Part shown: in pieces, positions 10,696-21,083 of the stretch
Layout of the letters: every line of letters begins with the position of its first letter
Numbering within the stretch: the stretch's first letter is position 1
Origin: Setomelanomma holmii
Lineage: Eukaryota > Ascomycota > Dothideomycetes > Pleosporales > Phaeosphaeriaceae
NCBI GenBank assembly: GCA_010015745.1
Contig: ML978302.1
Span: 1 to 63,668, forward strand
Direction of reading: 5' to 3'
Length of the DNA: 63,668 bases
Position numbers and translations under genes: made by a program
Notes under the pieces: generated by a model
Seen by the model: only the letters and a program-made list of their open reading frames with translations
What the model was told of the DNA's origin: nothing
Databases searched by the model: none

Positions 10696-12016
10696 CTAGT
10701 TCTCGTCAAGCAGCGCAGCAAAGGTCTCGCTGGTAGGCTCGGGCTTCTTGGTATCCAACTCCTTGGAGCCGAGCTTCTCCTTCGAGAAGGCAGCGGCATA
10801 TGGGTTGAGGCGGAGCTGCACTTGGAAATTCTTGAGCGGGTTCTTCTTCTGTACAACGCCACGCTTGGAGACGGCACCGCCACGGACTGGGCGGAGGACC
10901 TTCTGAATGTCGGTCGAGTTGATGATCTTGCTCAGGTCGGGCTGCTTCATGATGGTGGAGGGCAGGAGGAAGTCCTTCTTGAGCGCTGATGGCTCGGTAG
11001 TTGAGCCGTAGATGGTGTCAAGAGCACCGAAAGCAGATGAGGTCCACACAATGAAGCGGCCGAGGTGACCACCTGGGGCGAGCTGGAGGAGGTTGAGCGA
11101 GTAGACGGACGAGGTCTCGACGCCGGGGATGTTGCGGAAAGCCTTGACGAGCTCCTTGCCATCCTCATCAGGGTTGTAGATGACCAGAGGACCACGGCGC
11201 TGCTTGTGGCGGCGACCCCTCAACTTGCCCTTACCGGCGCGGAGCTTGCGCGAGTTCTTGGCCTTCTCGACATCGGCACCGGCACCGACAGCTTTGAGCA
11301 GAGCAACGGCGGCGGAGGTCTTGCGGATAGCGGCGTCGGCGAAAGCGGTCGAGGAAATGACGAGCGGGACCTCGGGGACGGTGCTGACGTTGTGGCCGCG
11401 GGCCAGGAGGAGGGCAGGGCTTCCTGAAGCAGCGACGGCAGAGGCGGTAGCGAAACGCTTCTGGTTCAGGTTGATCTTCTGGTGCCATTTGCGCCAGACC
11501 TTGGTGGGAGCGAACATGCGACCAGAGCGGCACATGTTACCGAACGCAGCCTGACCAGCACGGTGAGTTCCTCCACCAGAGACACGAGGAATACGGGCGA
11601 CGGCACGACCAGTACCCCAGGACTCGGCAGAAGTCTGATGACCAGCCTTCTCGGAGCTGATACAGTATTAGACAGAGCGATTGTGCGGCGCACGAAGATC
11701 TTACACAGCGTAGGGCTGGCGGCGGTTCTTGTTCATGCCAGTGTGGACCGCGTGGACGATGTCCGGGCGGATAGGTGCCTGAACGATGTGTTAGCGATTG
11801 TCCAGCCGAAGGTCCTGCAATTGCGTTGTCGTCCGTTCTCCAGCTGTCCTTGCATGCCTCCTCTTCGAGTACTTCCATCGCATTGTGTCGTATGCGCAAA
11901 CTCATCTCGAATTGCGAAATTGTCGGGTGACTGACCTTGAAGACATTGGGAACGGTGAGGGTGTCCTTGGTGGACTCGCCCTTGGCGGAGATGACGGTAA
12001 CGGTCGGCCTCGACAT
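10696..12016 (-). CDS. rpl4: 60S ribosomal protein L4 (uL4)
   Basis: Core protein of the large cytosolic ribosomal subunit, lining the exit tunnel. Three exons: 12016-11936 (MSRPTVTVISAKGE to NVFK), 11778-11705 (APIRPDIVHAVHTGMNKNRR), and 11656-10696 (SEKAGHQTSAESWGTGRAVA onward). Introns are about 157 and 48 bases, with GTCAGT and GTAAGA donors. The product is about 371 residues, normal for fungal uL4. Diagnostic segments are GTGRAVARIPRVSGGGTHRA in the tunnel loop, AGKGKLRGRRHKQRRGPLVI, and the basic C-terminus. Introns crowded near the 5' end are usual for fungal ribosomal protein genes. There are no defects. Confidence 0.97.
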
Positions 12017-15000
12017 GGTGTCTTGTGTGGGCGGTGCTGTGGTTAGTATCGCTGCTGTCGTTGTGATCTCGCGAAATGTCAAATTGTGATGGTGGACGCT
12101 AACTTAGCGAGGGCGGATGGCGGAAGGTGCGTTTGGTGGTCCGTGTGCTCTTGCAACACAACGTAGCAGACCACAAACTTCGAGCAATTCAGCCGAACGC
12201 AGTGCACCAGCAGACAGAAATAAATCCCTCAAAAACTCCGCAGTACTCCGCAATATACTACAAGTATTTCAACGATCTAAGAAACCTCAAAATGCTCTCT
12301 ACGGCGCTGTCTCGATGCTGTTGCTACAGACTTACTCGTATCGCTGATCCGCAGGTCTCTCTGCTACGTGAGAGCCACGTCCACGCGCAGATTCTGGCTG
12401 GCCCTGCCTTCAACAGTCTCTCGCGGAGTCTTGGCTGTGCTCAAAACACTATCGTCCCTGATTATAGTTGCACTAACCGTCCTTCACAAGCATGTCCGTC
12501 CAGACCAATATACTGTTCCACGCAGCCAACGGTACGAGCGCAGCGAACCTTACAAATCCTGATGCCGTCCCCGTCGCTACTGCATATGATGTGCAGTAAT
12601 ATTACTTCGACATGTCGGGAATGTGAGAAGGCGTGACGTGAACGATAACACGTCTTTCCAACGTCTAGAATCGTATATACAGACTTGGAGTCATTTCAGA
12701 AAATCATCTTACTTGCGTGCGAAAGATACCGCAAAGCTTATGCTATTCAGCGCATCTTCAAGTTCTGTCAAAGAGATGGCTTAATGCCGCCTTACAAGTC
12801 CCTCCCAAATACCTGGTACATAATCAGTCCAACATTCAAAACGAACGTGACGCGTCATTCACTGCTTAATCCATGCGATTACAGACACTTAATGAATCTG
12901 TGTCTCATCCAACGGCAAATGATCTATCTGGAGTGTTTCGGCATCTGATTAGCTACATCATTTGGAATAAAAGCTATGCTATGGACTATGAAACGTAAGA
13001 AAGATGGAACGGAGCCTCTTCTTTCAATTAGACAGCAGCCACAGTCGTCGAGACTGGTGGCTGCGACATCTTGCAATATAGAGGTCATATTAATACTACG
13101 CTTGTACGACTCGCTGAGGATTTTCGATATGGCTGGCTTGCTCGGGTACGGTTGTAGCTTGCGGCGATGGGCTCGATACCCGCTTTGTGACTTGCTTGCC
13201 GTACCAGAATCACACTCAAGGTAGCTTTTAGTGGTGCGCAAGATATGTTTGAGAGGCCACGCGGAGCCAATGTTGGCGTGCTCTTGGCGTAGGCCGACTT
13301 CCCTGGTTCCAAACATATATCGTCCCTTGGAGTTGAGGGCATTGATACTGGCACAAAGGTGAAGCATCACAAGATTCTTCTATAAATTCGATACGTATAT
13401 GGCACGAGTCAGAAAGAACGATGGCCGCTCGATCGCACGTGTTTGTCAAGATTTGCCTCGGTGGCACAGGCGTTGGATCGTCGCCAGGGTCCAGCCGTGC
13501 AAGCCATCAGTTTCCCCGCGAAAGGAAATTGCGCACGTTGAAGCGCACTGAAACACAACGGGCTGCTGTTTGACCAGATCAGGCAGGCTGCGAGAATGAA
13601 GGAGGAGACTAGCAGGACGCGGAACCCCAAAGCAGTGTGTTCGATGCTTTGCCGCAAGGCCAGCCGGTGCTGTCAGTCAAACGGCCCTGTTGAGGAACGT
13701 TGCACAAGGCAGTGTAGCGAGATGCGCGTGTTGGTTGTTGATATGCTCAAACTCACCGCAGTCTTGGTTGAAAAGACATGAAACGGCAGCAATCACTCAC
13801 AATGATGTGGACCGATTACGCGGTGCGTCGTTGCAGCAGCACAAATAATGGCATCGTCGTAATACTCACCCCGCCAACGAGTGGGTCGGCAGCCCTGCGT
13901 TTCATCTGTTGGAAGCGTGCTGTCGGAGTGTTTGGTGCCTGAGAAATCCGTCGTGTTGGTGTCGTGAGACAGGCGGCGGCCGAGCCCCGATGTCGCCTGA
14001 CAACCAAATGTCCGAACAGTCAGGGTCTCTGTGACGGCATGCCATGCGGCATAGCAAAGGAACTCGCAGTTATGCCATCAGCGAAACACAATTTCGCAGG
14101 GCGCATGCGGAGGAAAAGGTCGTGTTTTCGGAGCAGAAAGGCCGCGTCCGGGGTCGCTGCAATCAGCTCCAGGGCTCTCGTCTAGCCTTTCCCAGGTTCG
14201 CAGCTGCGTGTCTAGGGGGGCCGTTCTGGGGCCTCCCGGGAACAAAGATGCACCGCGCGGCGATGGAGGACACGGAGGCAACGAAGCTGAGGACTGTTGC
14301 TGGATGGTCACTCGCGAGCAGACAGAACTGGCTTTGCAGAGAGTGGAGTGGTTCACGACGGAATTCAGCGTGACTGGGTGTCATGAATGTCTTTCTGCCA
14401 CGGCCGCCTCTGAGTGGCCGGACTGGTAGCGGCTTGTGTTCTATTTTGGTCCCCAGCGCTAACGGCAAGCGCTGTGGTTCGCTCGCTCCTCTCATCTTCA
14501 CCATGGATTGACGCCGCCTCGAATCCAGCGCGCACCTTCCCTCCCACAACCCACCACGGCAGCGGCTCTGCGAACGACCGACCTTGCACCTTCCCAGCTG
14601 GTCACCACTCTGCCAATTTCAGGGTGTGTTGTTGCGACGGCGAACGCTCCCCACGACGACGACGACGACAACGACGACGACAATCCCTCGAGCGCTGTCT
14701 GCTGTTACGCACGTTGGTGCCAGTGCCAGCTCAACCACGACTGCACGCACGCCTGTCGCCCATTCGACCCTTTATTACCCGCGCCGCATTCCCAGGCTCA
14801 GGCGCATCGCCGGCCTAGTCGCTCCTTCTCCAGGCGCTTAGTCGAGTTCAGGATCTGGTTATCCTCACAAACCACCAACAGCGGCGTGTTTCTTCGCTGC
14901 TGGCAACTCGGTAGGTGCTGCTTGTTTCCTGTGTCCCAATTCCCGTCTACTCTCCTGCCTGTCCGCTGTCGCTGCGCGAGAGCATGTCATCTTGAGCGCA

Positions 15001-15035
15001 GTACAGCTTCTGGGCACCGTGACCTGTACACGACC
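12017..15035. other. 3-kb gap between uL4 and the phosphatase
   Basis: Divergent spacer. The uL4 side has a possible leader intron (ACTAAC then AG within 60 bases of the ATG on minus). The right side, from about 14500, reads as a long pyrimidine-rich leader of the phosphatase: it is open in the phosphatase frame from 14508 but contains no ATG in that frame before 15036. Other open frames (12127-12636 plus, 12924-13370 minus, 14163-14549 minus) show no family signature. No tRNA-like B box was found. Confidence 0.5.
14653..14682. repeat. (ACG/GAC)n trinucleotide run in phosphatase leader
   Basis: About ten tandem ACG triplets with one interruption (acaacg). It lies in the presumed 5' leader of the dual-specificity phosphatase, 350 bases upstream of the start codon. 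Length variation would not alter the protein if the start at 15036 is right. Confidence 0.75.
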
Positions 15036-18000
15036 ATGTACATGGTCTCGCCCAACGCGCAGGCTGTGAACAGCTTCTCTGGAGCCGGTCCCCAGATTCT
15101 GTATCCGGTACCTGCACCACACATCCCCAACTACAGCACTGGGGACCTCGTGGACATGTCCCCTTCATATACGACGCCAGACGCTGACAGTCCCACGCTG
15201 AAGAGAGCATTCTTTACACCTAATTCCTCGTTCCCTTCCAAGAAGCACACATTCACGCACTGCCCCGAGCAGCAGTCACCTGCACCGCACGCACAGCGCT
15301 GGACCAGTAGTGCCAGCACGCGTAGCCCTCGATTGGCCTCCTCCCCACGGCTTCGAAGATCCAGCATGGTTGGAACCACCGCGCGATCCTTCATGCCGAT
15401 GCCCTCATTTGGTTCTGTCTTCGGAGGAGAAATGCACAACAAAGGATCTCAGGACACATTAGATACACATGGCAGCCATGTAGCGCGGCCAGCTTCGAGC
15501 GGTCCCACAGCGAACGGCACCTATTCCTCCTTCCACATGCACACCGACAGCCGTGACAGCAACTCAACAGCATCCTCCGACAACTCGCCTACCACCACCA
15601 TTTCCACCATGGATTCGTCGTCTGTCACCGACCCGTCGCCTGGACCTTCACCAGAGTCGCCCTTGGCCAAGACAGCTGCGTCGTCTTCCTTCGTGGCAGA
15701 CTTTCGGTCGCGGAGACCCGAGACTAGCTCTGGCGATTCGTCACCAAGTGCCTTTTTCGAATTGCAACGGCCTACAACACCAGCGAAGAAGGCGCGTAAC
15801 CTGAAAAACCTGGGCATCAACACCACCACCTCGCTGACCAATCTACGCGGACACACGCCAGCCCCGCCTGCAGTCGTTCCGAAGGAGAAGAATAGCTCGG
15901 CACCACCGTCACCGCTTTTCATCAAACCGCCAACCCCGCCGAAGAGACGTCCGTCGAACCTCAGCTTAACAATATCTACTCCTGGCAGTACCGAGAACAA
16001 GCCTACCAGGCTGGTCATTCCATCGACGCCGTCTTTCAATCGACCCACGTTGCGCCATTTTCAGTCTTCGCCATCGTTACCGCTATGTCCACCAAGTATG
16101 GGTCCTTCTGGTGGGATGCAATTCCCTACTCTCCGACCATTAGTGACCAAACCAAGCGGCTTGTCCGAGGTCCCATTTGAGATGGAAGAGGAGGATGATG
16201 AACAGAACTTCGACATTCCACAGTCACGGGAAGAGAAACCAGCTGCCTATCCCAATGGCCCTATCTGCATATACGAGGCGGGAGTTTACCTATACTTCGA
16301 ACCGACAGCTGAGCAAGCTTGCACATTCGATGTTATCATCAACGTAGCGAGCGAGGTCAAGAATCCCTTCACGTCCCCTACATCAGAATCACAGAAGGAC
16401 ATCGATGCTAGGCGAGTCGATGGACCACCAGCTGAGAGTGTTGATTTTGCTGCCCTTTCTCAACGGTCGAAGCCAACCACTTCCTTTGGCATGGACGACA
16501 GCTCACCAACAACACCCAAAGCAACCCCTGTCATGCAGACGGTGCAACCTGGGGAGATTGTCATCAACGGGCAGGCCTACAAGACGCCCGAGTACATCCA
16601 CATGCCATGGGAGCACAATACCGACATTGTTCCCGATCTTTATAGGCTGGTGAAGGTTATGGACGATCGAGTGCAACAAGGGAAGCGTGTTTTGATCCAC
16701 TGTCAGTGCGGCGTTAGTCGCTCCGCCAGCTTGATCGTCGCTTACGGCTTGTACAAAGATCCTCAGATCAGTGTACAAGACGCTTACGACAAGGCAAAGA
16801 AGCGAAGCAAGTGGATAGGGCCAAACATGAACTTGATCATGCAACTTCAAGAATTCCGCAATGGTCTTCTCAGGCAAAATGACAGCCGCAGCTATCGGAA
16901 TCAAGGTTTTGGAGGACGATCAGCAGGTCTGAGCACCGCAAGATCCGCGGGGATCAAAGGATACTCGTCTTTCGACAGGGACAACGCATCAGGATCACGA
17001 ACACCGCGCACTGCTCCGCTACCACCAGACACCGACATGACCATGCAACGAGCAAGCACTGGCAACATGATGGCAATCTCGCCTGGGCCATTGTCAGCGC
17101 CATCTGGTGCCTTCTCCAATTCATTCCGCCGATCTTGGGATGCTAGCCAGTCCCATTTCACTATCTCTTCACAGCCTTCACCAACAGCAACGCCTTACGT
17201 TGATCCGGCAGGACACGTAGTGCCTGTACTATCAATGCCACCACCAGAAGTTCCGACAATTGAGCCTGAAACCACGTCGAAAATGGACATTGCGCAGCCG
17301 TCGAAGCGAACCACTTTGCAACTGCCGTCATCAGTTCCTAACTTCTCCCGCCAACTACCACTGAGGGGTCAGGAGGGTCCGTCTCAATTAACCTCATCCC
17401 ATCTCGAGGTTGGCTCGTCGGCAGGGCTGCAACCACTCTCGTTCGGTGCTCTGAAATCCCCTGCTGTCGCCAGCTTCAACTTGTCATCCTCGTTCGCCCC
17501 TCGATCAAGCTTCGATGAATCGGAAGTTATCTCGCCAATCAAGACATCATTCGACAACCCATGGCCGACTGGTTACGACACAGAACCGCAGTCCGTAACC
17601 ATACCTTCAACAAGTCAAGAGCACGCAACGACCCCACAACTCATGTCACCAAGGTCAACGGAATTTCATATGACCCCGCTGAAGTCTGATGGTATAGATG
17701 AGTCCTACGGCTTGCTGTCACCTCGTGCCACTTCTTTCGGATTCGACGAGCCTCCCGCAGCGCCAACCTTTGGATCTACTTTTCCTTCATTTGAGTCTGC
17801 TGAAGTTGCATCACCCATAGCCACACAATTCCCCAAAGACATATTTGGCAAGTCTGATATTCAAGGGAACGACGATTTGATGTCGCCAAGGGCTGAGGAG
17901 TTCCATATGTCTCCCTTCAAACCTGACGTAGCAGTAGATGAGGACCCGTTCGGGCTGACCTCTCCAACGCGGTTCGACTTCACTGGCAATCCATTCGATA

Positions 18001-18704
18001 GGCCGTCTCTAGCAGTTACGCACGATGAGCCCGAGGATCGTCGACCATCGTTCCAGGCAATACTACCGCCATCTCATCAGACGTTCAATGGCTTTGCTTC
18101 TCTCGACGGCACAGCACAAGCGCAGCCATCATTCCAGGAGCCTCTAGCCCTGCGTACTCTAAGTGTAACGCAGCTTCCGAGTGTACCCTCACGGATTGAT
18201 AGTCTCAGCACTTCGCCTGAGAAGCAAGAGGTACCATCGATACAGACTCCTCTGCATGACGTGATCAACACTCCAAAGGCTCCCGAGACGCCACAAACTC
18301 CCAAAGAGGCATTCTTGTCAACTCCTTCGAAGGGTATCAGGACTCGTTTCTCCTCACCAAACCTACGAGAACAACGCAAGCTTCACAAGCTGCAGACTGC
18401 GATGGAGTCGAAGCTTCCAAAGAAGTCGCCTGCACCGCAGCATGCTCAGGACGATATCGACGCTTTAATGTCTCCGCGTGCCGAAGAGTTCACCCGCAAC
18501 CCGTTCCACTTCGACCTGCAGAGTCCGGTCGAGGACAACAGCCCGGCTTCCTCGAACGAGACCATCAAGGACGGACGGAATGGACACGATTGGACCGATC
18601 CTGTGCCTCGTCAATGGACACCTGAAAAGGCCACTGTCGACCCGCGAAGCCCAGTGCAGACTGGCAGCAGCCCTATCACTCGCAACATCTGGGACGTGCT
18701 GTGA
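15036..18704 (+). CDS. large dual-specificity (MAPK-type) protein phosphatase
   Basis: A single-exon protein of about 1,222 residues. The cysteine-phosphatase signature HCQCGVSRSAS is at about residues 554-564, with the catalytic Cys and the P-loop Arg in place. The domain starts near PNGPICIYEAGVYLYFEP and includes DVIINVASE and the general-acid segment EYIHMPWEHNTDI. This is the layout of fungal Msg5-type MAP kinase phosphatases, which switch off wall-integrity or pheromone kinases; that role is inferred. Flanking regions are long and rich in Ser/Thr-Pro sites. The C-terminal third repeats a motif of the form LMSPRAEEFHMSPF (see separate entries). The start is the first in-frame ATG (MYMVSPN); the frame is open for 176 codons upstream but without an ATG. 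Confidence 0.9.
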   Translation: MYMVSPNAQAVNSFSGAGPQILYPVPAPHIPNYSTGDLVDMSPSYTTPDADSPTLKRAFFTPNSSFPSKKHTFTHCPEQQSPAPHAQRWTSSASTRSPRLASSPRLRRSSMVGTTARSFMPMPSFGSVFGGEMHNKGSQDTLDTHGSHVARPASSGPTANGTYSSFHMHTDSRDSNSTASSDNSPTTTISTMDSSSVTDPSPGPSPESPLAKTAASSSFVADFRSRRPETSSGDSSPSAFFELQRPTTPAKKARNLKNLGINTTTSLTNLRGHTPAPPAVVPKEKNSSAPPSPLFIKPPTPPKRRPSNLSLTISTPGSTENKPTRLVIPSTPSFNRPTLRHFQSSPSLPLCPPSMGPSGGMQFPTLRPLVTKPSGLSEVPFEMEEEDDEQNFDIPQSREEKPAAYPNGPICIYEAGVYLYFEPTAEQACTFDVIINVASEVKNPFTSPTSESQKDIDARRVDGPPAESVDFAALSQRSKPTTSFGMDDSSPTTPKATPVMQTVQPGEIVINGQAYKTPEYIHMPWEHNTDIVPDLYRLVKVMDDRVQQGKRVLIHCQCGVSRSASLIVAYGLYKDPQISVQDAYDKAKKRSKWIGPNMNLIMQLQEFRNGLLRQNDSRSYRNQGFGGRSAGLSTARSAGIKGYSSFDRDNASGSRTPRTAPLPPDTDMTMQRASTGNMMAISPGPLSAPSGAFSNSFRRSWDASQSHFTISSQPSPTATPYVDPAGHVVPVLSMPPPEVPTIEPETTSKMDIAQPSKRTTLQLPSSVPNFSRQLPLRGQEGPSQLTSSHLEVGSSAGLQPLSFGALKSPAVASFNLSSSFAPRSSFDESEVISPIKTSFDNPWPTGYDTEPQSVTIPSTSQEHATTPQLMSPRSTEFHMTPLKSDGIDESYGLLSPRATSFGFDEPPAAPTFGSTFPSFESAEVASPIATQFPKDIFGKSDIQGNDDLMSPRAEEFHMSPFKPDVAVDEDPFGLTSPTRFDFTGNPFDRPSLAVTHDEPEDRRPSFQAILPPSHQTFNGFASLDGTAQAQPSFQEPLALRTLSVTQLPSVPSRIDSLSTSPEKQEVPSIQTPLHDVINTPKAPETPQTPKEAFLSTPSKGIRTRFSSPNLREQRKLHKLQTAMESKLPKKSPAPQHAQDDIDALMSPRAEEFTRNPFHFDLQSPVEDNSPASSNETIKDGRNGHDWTDPVPRQWTPEKATVDPRSPVQTGSSPITRNIWDVL
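17640..18506 (+). repeat. coding repeats: LMSPRxxEFxxxPF motif, 3 copies
   Basis: Inside the phosphatase C-terminus, three segments share one pattern: LMSPRSTEFHMTPL (from ~17641), LMSPRAEEFHMSPF (from ~17877) and LMSPRAEEFTRNPF (from ~18467). Weaker relatives (LLSPRATSFGF, SPIATQFPKDIF, SPIKTSFDNPW) lie between them. Each core holds an SP dipeptide, so they are candidate kinase targets or docking peptides. The copies differ at the DNA level, so this is maintained protein similarity rather than a recent duplication. Confidence 0.8.
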
Positions 18705-21083
18705 GCATAGCTTCATGACTGTGTCGTTGCTCAAATCTCACAAAGTGCTACAATGGAGCGGACCAATCCTCGCACTGTAAATCGGATATCACGCTTCGGA
18801 AAATTGGTCGCGTGCGCGGCGTTTTAGCTTCGCTCGCCGTTGAACTCTATCCAAGGTGCAATCTCTACTTCCATGTTTCGCTCAGTCGGTAATGCGACTG
18901 TGCTTCTGCACAATCACCGCGACGCGATGATGCACACATACAAGACCACCAATCAACAAGCACCAAAAGGTGCCACTTCCAATCTTCCGTTGCGTAGCTT
19001 TTGGCCAACGACCGTCTTCTGGTCTACGAAGCCGAATATGAAGACCAACACGAAACCTTTTCTTTTTGTTTTCATTTTCTCTCCCTTGCAGCCGGTGCAC
19101 CAACGGCGTTTTCCCACCGTGGAGGTTCACGCGCGTTGAATTACGCATAGTAATGTCCTATTGTCTAGTATCTAGTACCGCGCCCGACCTCCACATATCC
19201 CACGCTCCTTGACACCACATCACATTCGCTCACTGTACCTCTATCCTCTATCCATTTTCCTTGGTCCTTACGAGCGATTCCATCAGGCGGGGACACCCGA
19301 ACGCGATTTGGTTGATGTCTGGTTTTTTTTTTGTGACTTGATTGTGTTTGATGGACCTGATGCATTTGTCGGGCCTGGCGTTAGGGATGATGAGCTGGAT
19401 ATGGACCTGGAAGAAAATCGTGGAGGGATTGGGCATGATGGAATGGGGGGGCTGGGCAAGTGAGTCCATGTAGATGAATGGAATATATCAGTCCATGATT
19501 GCATACTGTACCAATATATGTGATGTGTTTGAGGTGTAAAAGCGTCCTTGAATCATCTGATCAGCATGCACGAAAGCAAGGAGAGACATCAGAACATCCT
19601 TGAATGTACTCAAACTCGAGGCCGAGAAGCACACGACTCGATACATCTCCCCCAACGACTTTGTACGCAAGGCACACAAAGCAGCCCAAATACCACGCAG
19701 AGTTACGAACTCGGTGCCCGATATCTTGTGTCCCGAATCTATCTGCGAAATATGCCCCGCTCCGCCTCCAGCGTGCCCTGCCACCTGACCCCGCCCTGTC
19801 CCTGCGCCCACTGCCTCTCTCATACACCCGATCACACGCAAGCAACGCCCAGACGACCTACCTACGCACATCTGCGCGAGCGGCGAAGTGCACTACTCCG
19901 CCTGCAAACGCAAACGCAAACGGTCATCTACCGCACTTGTACTGTAGATCGGATTACATATCGTAAGCAGATCACGTTGTACGACGGGGGTCGTACCACC
20001 AGTGCGCAGGGCAGAGCAGTAGTTGTAGGTAGGTGATAGTAGTCTTACATGCATATTGGTCAGGTTGCGGATCCCGGGCCCTGGTACTGTCTGTCTGTCT
20101 GTTTGGGATAGGGGAGGGAGGGAAGTCAAGAGGGGCTAGGGTAAGCTTGGGGTCGGGAGATGGAGGTAGGTAGGTGTGCAGTTACCCGGACACCCCTCAT
20201 TTACGCGCCGTGGTGGGCTGGGATATAGTGAGTACATGCCTTAATCTCCTGGGGTTCGGATGTAGAGATGGTAAAAGGTCCAAGGGGACGAAGAATGGCG
20301 TTTGATAGCCCGCAGTGACGGAAATGCTTCCCTCTAGATGATAAGTGAGATCAGTACTGTTCGTCAAGTCACATTAATCAGGTTGAAACAATGGAGACTT
20401 TGTGAGATTTGGGTATGTTGTATTGATTTCAATCCTCGTGGGACTGTTTGGGTTATGCTAAGTTATACTATATCGCAAGTCATAAAAGGTGTGTCCGAAG
20501 ACTATCGTTAATCATATCTACACTGAAGTGACTGGATGAATGTGCATCGCACAGCGAGCGAAATGCGATAGTGCAAAGCAAACACACTACAATGTGGTAA
20601 TGAGAGCCGATGCGCTGCAACAGAGAGGGAGTGGGTGTGCCACCTACTTTTCGTGCTCGAAAATGCTCGAAAAGATTGAAAGAGTGTGAATAGGAAATTG
20701 ATTGCATCAATGTACATTGGACGGCCAAGTCTCAAAACTTCGTCGCAGTGTGTTGAAAAGAAAGGGAAATGCGAGATTGACACAAGAAGCCAGACCTGCT
20801 CAACGCCGCAGCCCTTGCGACGTAGAGTGAGGCAACCGCCCGTGACAATGGGACCTATGCCGTGAACGCCAGTGAAATCAAATGTCGACCGTGAAACGCC
20901 AGAAACTGTCAGATCCAGGTATTGGGTATCCTGCTGTAACCGATGTGTGTGTTGTGTGTACTGTGGATGTTGTGTGTTTGTTTGTATGTTCTCCTCACCG
21001 ATTCATATCCACTTACTCCTACTTGCAAACGTATGAGTGTCAATTGTTCCATGACGCCAGAACTCCATGAGATGCGAAGCACA
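18705..21083. other. 2.4-kb spacer without recognisable gene
   Basis: Lies between the convergent 3' ends of the phosphatase (plus) and the DnaJ gene (minus). It holds a T-run near 19321, a (CTGT)n run near 20087-20103 and GGTAGGTAGG near 20165. Overlapping frames at 19488-19871 (minus) and 19548-20036 (plus) look like noise: Arg/His/Cys-rich, no domain, no splice logic. No RNA gene was recognised. Confidence 0.5.

Noticed and set aside
12127..12636. 169-codon plus-strand frame upstream of uL4
   Set aside because: No family resemblance, a non-ATG start and a biased composition; probably chance in a GC-balanced spacer.
14508..15035. 176-codon N-terminal extension of the phosphatase
   Set aside because: The frame is open but contains no ATG before 15036; composition is Cys/Arg-rich and unlike the protein.
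19488..20036. Opposing open frames in the phosphatase-DnaJ spacer
   Set aside because: They overlap on opposite strands, lack domains and have no plausible splice structure.
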